DNA of 64,000 nt, from contig NZ_WHNZ01000040.1 of the NCBI RefSeq assembly GCF_013141725.1, positions 124,001 through 188,000 on the forward strand, written 5' to 3'. Below are positions 26,301 to 35,741 of the stretch, piece by piece. Numbering within the stretch: the stretch's first letter is position 1; the number at the start of each line of letters is the position of its first letter. The DNA comes from Paenibacillus planticolens (GTDB taxonomy: Bacteria > Bacillota > Bacilli > Paenibacillales > NBRC-103111). Made by a program: the position numbers and the translations under genes. The notes under the pieces were generated by a model. The model was given only the letters and a program-made list of their open reading frames with translations, was not told the DNA's origin and did not search any database.

Positions 26301-29300
26301 CGTTACACTTTCGACATATCCGTATTCTTCAATAGGCGTATCTTCCGTTACACGATCAAATTGATCATTTACAACCCAGTTAACACTAGGAACGATGATG
26401 GCCGCAACGGCTGTATCTTCAATTGCCGCCGATTTAGCGCTCATTCCAAAATAATTGACCGCTTGAACCGTAAAGGAATAGGTTGTGCCTACATCAAGGC
26501 CGCTAAAAAGATAGGTTGGGTCTTTAATATTAGGGATTACAGTTAACTGATTTGTTGCTTTATTGGTTATAGCTACAGAATAGCTTTCCGCATTTGGCAC
26601 TTCACTCCATACCACTTTAAATGACCGGTCAAGCCTTTGAAGCGTAGGCTTTGAAGGTACTGCGGGTATGGCAGCTTTCATAGTTTCTAGATTGCTTTCT
26701 ATACTTACAGCTTTATCACTAAATGCAGTTACCGAAGCATAATACGTAGCACCCAGCTCAACCGATCCTACCGGAAGGGTGACAGAAGGCACATTTGTAC
26801 TCTTTTCAGTAAAAGGTCCAGCAGGAGATGTTGCATATTTGACCATATAATGGGTTGCACCTTGTACACGATCCCATTCCAGGTCAATACCGCCTGTCTT
26901 AAACGTATTTTTAATATTCGAAGGCGTCTCCAATGTAGAAATAGTAAATACGGGCTTCTTCTCCACACCTGCTAATTTTTCAATATCTGCTTTTGCATGA
27001 TCCGCATTATCAAGTGTATAGGTGTAATTCGGAATCGTTTCTGGATAAAAGCTCCAGCTATAGGGTAGTCCTCTATTCGGTACGTTAGCTGCATCCTCAT
27101 AAGTTGCGTCTAACAATTCGTCATATTGCCCGCCGGTTCCCACGATTTTATTCGTATTTGTTACCTTCATCAATCCTAATGGATCATTGGATAATAAATT
27201 GTTAAGGCCCTTATCTAATGGACTTCGTGAATACATCGCAACAATCGGCACATTTTCAAAATAATTTCCTTCTAATAGCACTTGAGCTTCAGAAGTACTT
27301 GCCGCAGCGTAATTAATAATGTCGGAGTAGTAATTATTATAAACATGTACTTTACCGAATCTGACTCTAGGATGTCTCTCCTGTGTACCTTCAAACCAGT
27401 TATGGTGTATGGTAACACTGAGCTTTCCTCTGTCTGAACTAGTTGCACTCCAGCCTGACCCAATTAACATCGTTTTCTCATGTTTCGAGTATCGATTCCA
27501 CGCCATGGTAACAAGGTCGGAGGCCGATTTAATATCTGTCAAACCATCCTTGGCGTTGGAAAAGTCATTGTGCTCGAAATAAATATTTTTGGAGCTTTGT
27601 ATATCTACTGCTTTCGTAAGAAGGGCATTTTTCATAGTTAGGTTTCTAACAATGACATTGCTGCTAGCTTTAAAAACAAAACCGTAACCGTCAATTACCG
27701 CATCATTGCCTAAACCTACAATCGATACATTATGCACATCTTGAAGAGTAATATCAGCGGAACCTTTGAGCAAGCCTTTCACATAAATGGTTAGGTAAGG
27801 AGACTTGGCAAGGGTGTTGGTTGTATCTTTACGTGCGTCAATCTTCGCTTTCAACTCTGCGTATGTGGTCACTAGAACATAATCCGTTCCAGGGTCCCCT
27901 CCTGTTGTACCAGCACCCGTTGCAGCCCAGCCATCAGCCGGATTGTATGCATTTGTTTTTTGGGATACCTCATGTGAGAAATCACTTTCAATGCTGCCAT
28001 TCTTGGCTTTGATCTTAAAGAAATAGGTTTGATTGCCCTTTAATTTCTCACCATTCGAAAAGTGAACCTCAAAAACCGTACTTTTCACATCCGCCTCAGC
28101 CAGCACATATGAACCTCCAGCCGAATCGGCCTTGTAGATGTCATAGGCTTGGGCGTCAGCAACACGTTCCCACGCAAGGGTTACGCTGTTAAAACCCGGG
28201 GCTGCCTGAATAGCTGCGGGAGGATCCAAACTCAAATCTGACTCTGGGAATGTGAACGTTACACTTGGTCCATGCCCGGTCCATTTTCCAAAGGTCACCT
28301 GATTCCGCGGAAGTTCGGTATTTTTTGTACCGGTAAAGCCTGTGGAGCCGCCAAGTCCGCCTGCTCCGGACGCGTATTTCAGAATCTCGCTTCCCGCTTC
28401 CACCGAGATCGTATAAGGAGTATTAGGAAGAAGTCCGGCAGTGGAAAGCACATAAGTATGTTGACCCGGTTTAACGGTTGGTTTCGCGTTTGCTTGAACG
28501 GCTCCACCGTCCACCGGCACGCCGTTAATCAAGATGCGGTAACCGGCAAATCGTGCGGTATCGCCATTGGAATAATCCGTTACGTCTTTTTCGTCCCATG
28601 TGAGGGTCATATCTTCCCCGATCCACCTGCCGCCACTGACGGAAAGCTTGCTGCCGGGAGCCCACGTCGGAATCTGCATTAAGGTGCCGGGAACGGTGGT
28701 AATCGTAATCGGACCCGCCACTGGGCCTTCCTGTCCAACCCAATTGACGGCTTTCATCGTAACATCATAGGTCACGCCATCATCCAGCCCCCACAGTGAA
28801 TAACCTGTCCGGCTGGAGTTGTCAAAATAGGCTTTGAATGTACGGGTAGCATATTTTGGATCTTGCGGTTTTGCCGTTAGTTCGTAATAATGCACGCCGT
28901 AGACAGCATCGGTTACGGCATTCCAAGAGAAATCCTGCCAGGAAATGCCCGTAATGTTTGCAGCTTTAACTTTAAAATTCGGCGATGCTGTCGAGACTGT
29001 GGATGCACCAAACGTTGCATCATTCGTAGTTACCGACGCCTCCAGCAGTCCGCCAAAGGAAGCGTTCGCACCAGTCGTCTCCGGTCGGACCGCAATTTTG
29101 TAGCTGGTTTTTGGGCGCAGCGCGATTTTCGTGGATTCCGACACCGATCCCGATCTCATTACAATGTCTTTTTGCTGATAGCCATGACCATCCAGCATAT
29201 CAACCAACACGGCGTACTGCGTCGCATTATCGATAGCGGGCCAGTCTAAAGTGACATTATAAGTATTGGCCGTCACGGTGAGTGCGCCACTCCCATTCAG

Positions 29301-31343
29301 CGCATCCGGCTTACGGTTTGTGGTCCCAACGCAATTCTCGATCGTGACGTTCTTGCTGTTGGTGGTGGTAATGGCTTTTTGAAGACCTGTAATGTTGCGG
29401 AACGTAACATCCGACATGCCGTTTATCGCAATGTTACCACCATTTGCTCCTGGAGTTAGGATCTTGATATCCTCAAACGTGAAATTGCGCAGCACCGGGC
29501 TTAAGGCATAGGCGGAGCTGCCGGGTGCCGCTGTGTTAATCAGCGGTATATTAGAGTTTGACACCGTCATATTGCGTACCAGCACGTTTTCGAACGTCAA
29601 CGGCAGGTCGCTTTCCGGGCCGAAGGCCGTGCTGGCGTTACCGTCGCTGTAGGATGTGTCAATCACAATCGTGCTGTTGCCACCGCTCGAATAATTGACC
29701 GCATTGTCGCGCACGACAATATTGCGGATACCGCCGCCGGTCGTCGCGCCGGATTTCATACGCAAGACGCCATTACTTCCGGTTTCGCTCGTATTATATA
29801 CATTCTCTTCCGCAACCAGATCACCGATCCAGCCGCCGGTATGGCTGCCCATCGCCAACAGGCCGCCATGGCCGTTTCGAATAAAGTTATTGAAAACACG
29901 ACCCTCTCCGCTTGCCACTTTGTCAGTCAAATTGCGTACGACCGTACCCTGACCGGCTGCAAAGTTGATGACGTCGTCACCGGTATCCCAAAAGCTGTTC
30001 ATGACCTTAAGATCAAGGCAGTCGCCAAACTCGACACCGTCGCCGTTGTTGGCGTCGAACATCATCGTAACAATGCCGTTCACAGTAATCTGCTCGGACT
30101 GATAGTTGACGATTCCGTGGAAGGCGGGATTATAGAAGGTCAGTCCCTCGTAATACAGGCCATGCACACCGCGCGCTACCGTCAGGTTAGGACGGGCATT
30201 GTAGAATTGCGATGCAGCGGCATTCGGGGTTTGATCCTGACGCGACTGCCACATCGCATCAGCCGCGAGGATGCCTCTCACAGCGGTGGAATCAGTTGCG
30301 CTATTATTATCAACAGTGGTGTTGCTGCCTCCCTGGTAGTTCGGCAATCTCCAACCATTTCCGGAAGGATCTGCGAACCCGGGAGATGGGTCCATCGCCG
30401 TTTTGGTTTGTAAGCCATCTCCAACATTCTTCCATCCGTTTCCATCTACAGCGCCCTTGCCGACGATGCGGATGTTCTCCAAGGAGCCAGTGTCCCAGGA
30501 TACCGCATTCAACAGGCCATATGTCCGGATATCCTGTGAATACGGATAGACCAGAAGGCTGCGCGGATAGTGGTCAAAGACAGGAGAGCCGAGCAGTACA
30601 GCCCCTTCTTCAATTTCGAGGGTCATATTGCTGTGCAGAAACAATGAGCCGCTTGTATAATACCAAGGCTCAGCATTGTTTCCGCTTCCCTTCAATACAA
30701 CCTTGCCGCCCACAGGGGTAGCGTCGATCGCAGCCTGAATCGCCGCGGTGTTGTCTTCGATTTTTTTTATAACTGTTGCATTATTGTTTGCGCGCCGAAT
30801 TTTATAGTCGGCATTGACGCCAGAAGTAGAGGTAATATAGGTTGCGCCACGATCGGCGGCGTCTATGACGATAGGTGTAGACGCCGTTGAAAAGTTAAGC
30901 GTCGCACTAAAAGATGACGTTGTCTTGTCGGCGTAAACGGCCCGTACCTTAAATTCATAATTCGTCTTGGGTGCTAAGCCGGTCGCCGTAAAGGAAAGGA
31001 TACTGATCCGATGATGCTGCGTACTCAATTTCTCGTAAAATGTGTCCATATACGTATTGACATAGGAATAATTCTTTTTAAAATTATCGCTTGCAAGACC
31101 GAGACTGTTTCCATCCCGGAATACCTCATAGTCCACGATTTTTACTGCACTTCCATAATAATCGTCCGGCTTTTCCCAGGTAAGTACAATTTTTGATTCA
31201 TCAAATGCTAATGCAGGCACGGATAAGTTTTGCGGCGCCCCGGAATTGCTGCCCGCCGCTTGAACAGGCATTGCCGGAAATAAACCAACCAGCAGAGCCA
31301 GTGAGAGCAACAAGCTGCAAATGATATTAGCTTTCTTCTTCAT
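23394..31343 (-). CDS. Giant SLH-anchored pectinase with GH28-like and PL1-like catalytic regions
   Basis: A 2649-residue secreted protein. Order of parts: signal peptide (1-30); FN3 domain (about 38-155); GH28-type parallel beta-helix (about 160-690) with family motifs NGDGVEF (about 436), DTGDDVIN (about 455), GHGG (about 490) and RMK (about 530); several FN3-like domains (about 690-1140); PL1-type pectate lyase (about 1155-1480) with QERHPRVRFG near 1323; more FN3 modules; two beta-sandwich regions resembling concanavalin-like binding domains (about 1660-2045); two FIVAR repeats (about 2050-2215); a Gly-Thr-Asp-Pro linker; a further beta domain; three SLH domains (about 2466-2649) ending at the C-terminus. 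It should degrade pectin at the cell surface while held on the secondary wall polymer. AGGAGG precedes the ATG; a cre-like site and a terminator flank the gene. Confidence 0.9.
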   Translation of the reverse strand: MKKKANIICSLLLSLALLVGLFPAMPVQAAGSNSGAPQNLSVPALAFDESKIVLTWEKPDDYYGSAVKIVDYEVFRDGNSLGLASDNFKKNYSYVNTYMDTFYEKLSTQHHRISILSFTATGLAPKTNYEFKVRAVYADKTTSSFSATLNFSTASTPIVIDAADRGATYITSTSGVNADYKIRRANNNATVIKKIEDNTAAIQAAIDATPVGGKVVLKGSGNNAEPWYYTSGSLFLHSNMTLEIEEGAVLLGSPVFDHYPRSLLVYPYSQDIRTYGLLNAVSWDTGSLENIRIVGKGAVDGNGWKNVGDGLQTKTAMDPSPGFADPSGNGWRLPNYQGGSNTTVDNNSATDSTAVRGILAADAMWQSRQDQTPNAAASQFYNARPNLTVARGVHGLYYEGLTFYNPAFHGIVNYQSEQITVNGIVTMMFDANNGDGVEFGDCLDLKVMNSFWDTGDDVINFAAGQGTVVRNLTDKVASGEGRVFNNFIRNGHGGLLAMGSHTGGWIGDLVAEENVYNTSETGSNGVLRMKSGATTGGGIRNIVVRDNAVNYSSGGNSTIVIDTSYSDGNASTAFGPESDLPLTFENVLVRNMTVSNSNIPLINTAAPGSSAYALSPVLRNFTFEDIKILTPGANGGNIAINGMSDVTFRNITGLQKAITTTNSKNVTIENCVGTTNRKPDALNGSGALTVTANTYNVTLDWPAIDNATQYAVLVDMLDGHGYQQKDIVMRSGSVSESTKIALRPKTSYKIAVRPETTGANASFGGLLEASVTTNDATFGASTVSTASPNFKVKAANITGISWQDFSWNAVTDAVYGVHYYELTAKPQDPKYATRTFKAYFDNSSRTGYSLWGLDDGVTYDVTMKAVNWVGQEGPVAGPITITTVPGTLMQIPTWAPGSKLSVSGGRWIGEDMTLTWDEKDVTDYSNGDTARFAGYRILINGVPVDGGAVQANAKPTVKPGQHTYVLSTAGLLPNTPYTISVEAGSEILKYASGAGGLGGSTGFTGTKNTELPRNQVTFGKWTGHGPSVTFTFPESDLSLDPPAAIQAAPGFNSVTLAWERVADAQAYDIYKADSAGGSYVLAEADVKSTVFEVHFSNGEKLKGNQTYFFKIKAKNGSIESDFSHEVSQKTNAYNPADGWAATGAGTTGGDPGTDYVLVTTYAELKAKIDARKDTTNTLAKSPYLTIYVKGLLKGSADITLQDVHNVSIVGLGNDAVIDGYGFVFKASSNVIVRNLTMKNALLTKAVDIQSSKNIYFEHNDFSNAKDGLTDIKSASDLVTMAWNRYSKHEKTMLIGSGWSATSSDRGKLSVTIHHNWFEGTQERHPRVRFGKVHVYNNYYSDIINYAAASTSEAQVLLEGNYFENVPIVAMYSRSPLDKGLNNLLSNDPLGLMKVTNTNKIVGTGGQYDELLDATYEDAANVPNRGLPYSWSFYPETIPNYTYTLDNADHAKADIEKLAGVEKKPVFTISTLETPSNIKNTFKTGGIDLEWDRVQGATHYMVKYATSPAGPFTEKSTNVPSVTLPVGSVELGATYYASVTAFSDKAVSIESNLETMKAAIPAVPSKPTLQRLDRSFKVVWSEVPNAESYSVAITNKATNQLTVIPNIKDPTYLFSGLDVGTTYSFTVQAVNYFGMSAKSAAIEDTAVAAIIVPSVNWVVNDQFDRVTEDTPIEEYGYVESVTGTPGSSVGVNFVKFLSGDVDGSNKGSMSLFLKDSNSNLATVVTKDLTKSTTKSPFLGKFVFDIDFKEAPPENSKPIRLLDSDGKVAVSLSVDSQSGNLYYSVKNGSGETNTNHLLVLGHNVWYNVRIVVDMDAKLVDVYINGQLYLAGAPLYDPTAKDITFFRGETSNGGIKPIQYRNVKAGIPGTDPGDGEPGNDLDVIFYDDFTGATSSNLFTPGYKSLPGNDTSPMYIKTGGNVTAEDGLLSLVKGGRIAIGALSSIATTPTFTPGGAFDLSKPYQIMIEVSSGSDAGLFQVYVDNNGTSAANSVHGSKSKVYEAKPSTIAGTTIIIEPNAGDNVIGTASSFIQLRTDSSATIVIDSIKIVSLEVNQTPADVTALNEAILDANKLLTDHPEGNAAGQAPKDAREALGSAIAQARAIVLDAANRSQDQVDAAVDALRAAISTFKAAVVPVDPADPADVTALIAAIVDANKLLTDHPEGNAAGQAPKDAREALGSAIAQADAIVLDAANQSQDQVDAAVDALRAAISTFKAAVVGTDNGGEDPGTDPGTGTDPGTGTDTGTDPGTGTGTGTSTGTSTDPVTHKVETNNATGVTNVTVNQALNNVLANLPANSNSKKRYNIDLRAETNGSKKVEISIPTDIFKSSGNANAEISFQMSGITVGIPGNMLTDAQLGNAHQVSLKTNQVDSSELPADLRATIGDRPVFNIDLSIDGKSIGWSNDKASVTVSIAYDATAAELANDQFIIAWYIDGNGKATPMASSKYDSVTKLLTFTTNHFSQYAVAYDHKTFADLGNFAWAKNEIEVLAARGIINGTSATTYAPSNNITRADFTLLLVRALGLSAEFKSNFPDVKSTDYYHNGVGIAKELGIITGDEKGSFNPNENISRQDMFVITARALRALDQLKAAGALSQLNSYADKSLISNYATADLAALVQKGLVKGDDQNKLNPLANSTRAEAAVFIYRAFYLE
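24698..25190 (-). repeat. Tandem 255-bp repeat encoding two FIVAR modules
   Basis: The segments starting at 24698 and 24953 are almost identical for about 240 bp, so each unit encodes 85 residues including the shared EALGSAIAQA and SQDQVDAAVDALRAAIS. The near identity at DNA level shows a recent duplication inside the pectinase gene. FIVAR modules are sugar-binding or spacer helices in surface proteins. Confidence 0.9.
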
Positions 31344-31453
31344 TTTCGTTTCCTCCTGCTGTTAAAATTGTTCCTGTACTGCGGGAAAGATTGTATCATT
31401 TCCCCACATTCCCCTCTCATATTTATTTAGATTGCTACTATATACAGTTACTA

Positions 31454-31467
31454 TTAAAACGCTTTCA
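31454..31467 (-). promoter_or_regulatory. cre-like catabolite repression site of the pectinase gene
   Basis: On the minus strand TGAAAGCGTTTTAA fits the CcpA consensus TGWAARCGYTWNCA at 13 of 14 positions. It lies 111 bp upstream of the pectinase start codon. The rest of the 608-bp gap 31344-31951 holds a hairpin element (31611-31690) and otherwise no gene I can support; a 50-codon frame from 31790 to 31942 has no recognisable product. Confidence 0.55.
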
Positions 31468-31610
31468 GAGTATAACAGGAATAATCATTAGCTCACATTT
31501 TTGTGGTAAAGCCTGTATTTCCGGGCAATTTGTTCGGAATATAAGATAAGGACACCTTTGGTTACGGATGAAAAAGCGGTCGCTTGTTCGCTGAGTTCGC
31601 GATCTTAATG

Positions 31611-31690
31611 CGTGGGCAAACCTATACAAAAGAAAAAAGCACCCTTACGAGTGCTTCTTTCTTTGTATGGAGGTGAACCGTGGTGGGTCA
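31611..31690. repeat. Hairpin plus GGAGGTGA element, copy 1 of 3
   Basis: ATACAAAAGAAAAAAGCAC (31624-31642) pairs with GTGCTTCTTTCTTTGTAT (31651-31668), and TGGAGGTGAACCGTGG follows. The same arrangement, including the bases before the hairpin (GGGCAAACCTATAC), recurs at 38555-38640, and the right part recurs at 50333-50364. The hairpin would act as a bidirectional terminator, but the shared flanks suggest a dispersed repeat rather than independent terminators. Confidence 0.6.
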
Positions 31691-31951
31691 AATCGACAAT
31701 TAGCACAACCACCCATTGCCGTCGGATTCACCATCAAAGGCGCTGGCAAGGTATTTAAAGCTTTGAGAACGCCGTGAATAAAATTCAACATGAAGGTGCA
31801 TTATATGAACGCATTTATGGAAATACCAAAAATTTCTGCGTTTTCCAAAAGAAAAATCCTATCATTTCAACCGCCTGTAATCGTACAATACCCCACCGCG
31901 ATTCAGAACACGGATGAACTAACAGAGATTATTCTATGAAGAGGTGCTTTT

Positions 31952-33145
31952 ATGACACAGCCAATGGACTCAAGAGTTTCTAGTAGAAATTATCCCTTAA
32001 TAACGGCTATTTTATGTTGGGCGGGGATGGTCGTGATGTCAAGTCTTTACGTTACGATTCCGCTGGTGTCATTATTCTCGGATATCTTTGGTGTATCCTC
32101 TACGCAAGCTGCGTCCGCGGGAAGCATTTTTTCTTTAGGATTTGCTATAGGATGTCTGATTTATGGCGCATTGTCTGACAAATACGGTCGTAAGAGAGTT
32201 ATTTTTATTGGACTGGTTGCATTAACTGTTATTTCTTTACTGCTTGGTCTTGTTGACAGCTTCCCTTTAATAATAGTGCTTCGTGGATTGCAGGGTGCTG
32301 CGGCGGCGACTTTTTCTCCAGTTGCTCTGGCTTATACGGTACAAATGTTTCCACCGGAAAAACGGGTGACTACAATCGGGTTTATCAGCACAGGATTTAT
32401 GGTTGCTGGAATCGTAGGTCAGGTCGTCAGCGGTCTCGTCAGTGAGCACTACGGATGGAATGCGATCTTTTATTTACTTGCTATCGTCTATGCGATTACC
32501 GCATTTCTCGTGTTGTCGATGCTGCCTAAGGAAGATACCACTCAGGCGCCTTCCAGCATTTTGGAACCGATCAGGAACATGGGCAAAGTATTTGCCCAGA
32601 AAAACTTGGTGTTTTCTTACTTGATATCATTGGTATTGCTAATGTCCTTTGTGAACATGTCTTCTGTTCTGGGAACGTATTTAAGCAATTCAACGTTTGG
32701 ACTAAGCAAACAAGAGATTCTATACGTACGCTCATTTGGCATATTGGGCATGTTGGTTTCTCCATTTGCAGGACGGCTTGCTCGGGGTTTTGGTGCACTA
32801 ACCCTATTGCGAGGCAGTTTGATCTTGGCTGTACTTGGTCTTGCCTCAATAGGATTCATATCTAATCTGCCGTTACTAATAATTATGATGCTTGTCTTTA
32901 TAGTAGGGATTGCAATTACAGTTCCTTCGCTCGTTGGACTTGTTGGACAAATGGCTGGAAAAATGGCTGGCATAGCGGTATCTGTAAATACATTTATTCT
33001 ATTCGCAGGAACGAGCTTCGGTCCCATCATGTCTGTTCAATTCATGAAGACAGGCAGTTTCTCACTGACCTTTATTTTACTGGCACTCGTGTTGTGTGTC
33101 GGATTGCTTGCTGCATTTTTGATCCGCATAAAAAGCCTAACGTAG
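31952..33145 (+). CDS. MFS transporter
   Basis: A 397-residue major facilitator superfamily protein with 12 predicted membrane helices. The signature loop between helices 2 and 3 reads GALSDKYGRKRVI, and helix 5 carries the proline/glycine-rich drug-antiporter type motif around GFISTGFMVAGIVGQVVSG. This points to a proton-driven exporter of the DHA1 group, for a drug or a metabolite. GAAGAGGTG lies seven bases upstream of the ATG. It is monocistronic and converges with the ABC transporter gene; the substrate cannot be read from the sequence. Confidence 0.85.
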   Translation: MTQPMDSRVSSRNYPLITAILCWAGMVVMSSLYVTIPLVSLFSDIFGVSSTQAASAGSIFSLGFAIGCLIYGALSDKYGRKRVIFIGLVALTVISLLLGLVDSFPLIIVLRGLQGAAAATFSPVALAYTVQMFPPEKRVTTIGFISTGFMVAGIVGQVVSGLVSEHYGWNAIFYLLAIVYAITAFLVLSMLPKEDTTQAPSSILEPIRNMGKVFAQKNLVFSYLISLVLLMSFVNMSSVLGTYLSNSTFGLSKQEILYVRSFGILGMLVSPFAGRLARGFGALTLLRGSLILAVLGLASIGFISNLPLLIIMMLVFIVGIAITVPSLVGLVGQMAGKMAGIAVSVNTFILFAGTSFGPIMSVQFMKTGSFSLTFILLALVLCVGLLAAFLIRIKSLT

Positions 33146-33295
33146 GATGATCATTGGACATAACAATGCGGAGAAGAGATTCCAAGGTATGGTTATGATC
33201 TAAACCGGATGGCCGCTCCCAGCCAGCTTACCTGCAATACCTTGGTAGCATACCTGCAAAGAAACCAGACCCCATCCTCTTTCAACTGTTCCGAT

Positions 33296-35476
33296 TCAGC
33301 GACTATCCATTGAAGCATGAATTTTCTCTCTCCCTTGCATTCGAGTTTGTAATGTGGCTTCCAGCGCTTCCCGAATGGAGGAATGGCGCATCATCAGCGG
33401 ATGGAAATGCTCGTACGACAGCGACAGCAGCAAGCAAGTCGTTGCCGTAACAACCGTGGCCGTTCGCGGAATATGCTGCATGAGCGCTATTTCTCCAAAA
33501 TGATCGCCGTCTTCCAAAACGGCAACTTTGCGTCGTTCCCCCGACTTTGAAGTGACGACGATCTCTACTTTGCCTCGCGCGATCAAGTAAAACTTTTCCC
33601 CCTGATCGCCTTGTTCCACGACCGCCTCGCCTGCTTCGAATTTCTCGGCAACAAAGAGCCGGGATATTTGATCCAATGCTCCTTGTTCAATCCCCTGGAA
33701 GAAGGGCAGCTGCTGCAAACGATCCGCCTGCACCTGCGCGCTTCCGCCTCCTCTGGACAGGACGAATCCCTGCTGCTTCTCCCACATTCGGCGATACACA
33801 CCATCCTGTTCCATCAATTGTTCATGCGACCCTGATTCCGCTACCCGCCCTTTATCGAGAACGATGATACGATCGGACAACGCCGCATACGCGAGACGAT
33901 GCGTCACGGAAATAATCGGTCTGCTGCGTCCAAGCGACAGGATCGTTTCATTCACAGATTGTTCGGTATCCGGATCAAGCGCAGATGTGGCCTCGTCCAG
34001 AAACAAAACGTTCGGACTGCGCAGAAGCGCCCGGGCCAGCGCAATCCTCTGCCTTTGACCGCCGGATAAATTATCGCCATGATTGCGAATAACGGTATCA
34101 TAGCCATCCCGAAATCCGATGATCGTCTCGTGAATCCCTGCCGCCCGCGCAGCTTCCTCCATCTCTTCCTTCGTCGCATCCGGCTTGCCCACAACAATAT
34201 TGTCCCGGATCGAAGCGTGGAACAGGATCGAGTCCTGAAAGACGATGCCCACTTGCCCAAGCAGCGAAGCATAACGGGCCTCCCGAATATCCCTTCCGTC
34301 ATACAGAACCGCTCCGCTTTCCGGATCGGCAAACCTCAGCATCAGCTGGAGCACCGTGCTTTTTCCTGAGCCGCTGGCACCGACGATAGACGTATGCCCG
34401 CTGAGCGGTATACTCAGATCAAAATGCCGCAGCACAGGCTCCCCTGGAACATAAGCAAAAGTGACATCGCGCAGCTCGACATGCGTTCGGATAGTTGGCA
34501 GTTCCTGAACCCCCCGCTCCGTCACATCGGGTTTCCAATCCATCACTTGCTGCAAACGCTGCAAACTTGTTCGCGCCGCCAAGAAATGCGGCAGTACAGC
34601 GGATATGCCGTACATCGACTGACCAACCGTAACAAAAATCGAATTAAAGGCGATAAATTCGCCAATCGAGAGTCTGCCGTCGAAGGTCAAATAGCTGCCG
34701 TATGCGAGAATGATCGCCGTCAAAATCGAGATGGCAAGCACAGGCATCCGGTTCAAATTGGAATCGACGAAACTCCTTTTCACACCTATTGAAGCCATTG
34801 TATGAAGAATTCCTTCCACTTTCGTCAACATGCTTTGGCGCAAATCGAACACTCGAATAACCCGATATGCCTTCATGCTCTCATCAATCGATCCGTTGAA
34901 CTGCTCAAGATGCCCATAATAGACATTGGCTAGCGCAAGCGAACGGTTCCTGAACATCCTGTAAGGTATGAATACTAAAATCGAGCCGCCCAGCGCCAGC
35001 AGCGTAAGCTTCCATTCCATCGTAAAAAGGATGCTTAGCCCAATCACGACGCTTAAGGCGGACAGCAATCCCCCGCTGAACGTCTGAAGCACGGCCGTCT
35101 TAATCACCGGAATATCTTCGGAATACCTGGCAAGAAGATCACCCACTTGAAACCGTTCATAAAAGCGATGAGACTGCGGCAGCATGTGCCGAAAAAGAGA
35201 GAGCCGGTAATCAAACAACATCTTGGCACCCAATTTGGCTTTGGCATAATCGCTGGAAATTCCGGCAATCACGTTAAGCAATCCCAGGGCAAGCAATACA
35301 CCTACAATAATCGCCAGTGCCTCGATATCACGCGGCATCAGAGCTTTATCGATTAAATATTTATAGCTGAGCGAGGAAAAGTATTGGAACAAAAGGTCAA
35401 ATAAGACTCCTAATACGATGAGGAAAGTAAAGAAGGGCGACGAGCGAATCGAAGTAAGTATAGTTTTCCATAGCAC
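33296..35476 (-). CDS. ABC exporter fused to a C-terminal cyclic-nucleotide-binding domain
   Basis: A 726-residue protein. Residues 1-310 form a six-helix exporter membrane domain. The ATPase domain (about 335-570) has Walker A GASGSGKST, signature NLSGGQRQRIALARAL, Walker B VLFLDEATSALD and the H-loop in ISVTHR. The last part (about 585-700) is a Crp/cNMP-type beta-barrel with GEKFYLIARGKVEI and the phosphate-binding cassette FGEIALMQHIPRTATV, which keeps the Arg that contacts a cyclic nucleotide phosphate. Half-transporters of this build work as homodimers. A cNMP domain on an exporter is uncommon and suggests allosteric control or cargo recognition; related fusions occur among peptide and lantibiotic exporters. 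No precursor peptide gene is visible nearby. Confidence 0.9.
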   Translation of the reverse strand: MLWKTILTSIRSSPFFTFLIVLGVLFDLLFQYFSSLSYKYLIDKALMPRDIEALAIIVGVLLALGLLNVIAGISSDYAKAKLGAKMLFDYRLSLFRHMLPQSHRFYERFQVGDLLARYSEDIPVIKTAVLQTFSGGLLSALSVVIGLSILFTMEWKLTLLALGGSILVFIPYRMFRNRSLALANVYYGHLEQFNGSIDESMKAYRVIRVFDLRQSMLTKVEGILHTMASIGVKRSFVDSNLNRMPVLAISILTAIILAYGSYLTFDGRLSIGEFIAFNSIFVTVGQSMYGISAVLPHFLAARTSLQRLQQVMDWKPDVTERGVQELPTIRTHVELRDVTFAYVPGEPVLRHFDLSIPLSGHTSIVGASGSGKSTVLQLMLRFADPESGAVLYDGRDIREARYASLLGQVGIVFQDSILFHASIRDNIVVGKPDATKEEMEEAARAAGIHETIIGFRDGYDTVIRNHGDNLSGGQRQRIALARALLRSPNVLFLDEATSALDPDTEQSVNETILSLGRSRPIISVTHRLAYAALSDRIIVLDKGRVAESGSHEQLMEQDGVYRRMWEKQQGFVLSRGGGSAQVQADRLQQLPFFQGIEQGALDQISRLFVAEKFEAGEAVVEQGDQGEKFYLIARGKVEIVVTSKSGERRKVAVLEDGDHFGEIALMQHIPRTATVVTATTCLLLSLSYEHFHPLMMRHSSIREALEATLQTRMQGREKIHASMDSR

Positions 35477-35566
35477 TTTTGCCAGTCTCCTTTATACGGT
35501 TCTTGCAATTTGCAAAACTAATATTATAGATTCACTTTAACGGATGAAACTACTGCGCAAACTGAA

Positions 35567-35580
35567 AAGAAAGCGCTTCA
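35567..35580. promoter_or_regulatory. Palindromic cre-like sequence
   Basis: The core GAAAGCGCTTC is a perfect palindrome resembling the centre of a CcpA site, 91 bp upstream of the ABC exporter start. The outer bases do not fit well, so the assignment is weak. Confidence 0.3.
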
Positions 35581-35741
35581 CGTGAGGTTTGATTGAAAAT
35601 TTCTGAACTGCGTGTCGAAACTTAGCACATCATCGGTTATAAAAACATGGCATTTATCCCATAACAATACTAAGCAGGAAAATCAAACAGATATACATAA
35701 TTAATTAAAGGAATACAGAAGACAACACTTAGGAGGTAAAC

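Noticed and set aside
31667-31690. GGAGGTGA element resembling the 3' end of a tRNA or tmRNA
   Set aside because: Similarity to the ssrA end is limited to TGGAGGTGA; no T-arm, anticodon arm or acceptor partner can be folded from the neighbouring bases.
31790-31942. 50-codon plus-strand frame upstream of the MFS gene
   Set aside because: No ribosome site, no recognisable sequence and atypical composition; treated as intergenic DNA.
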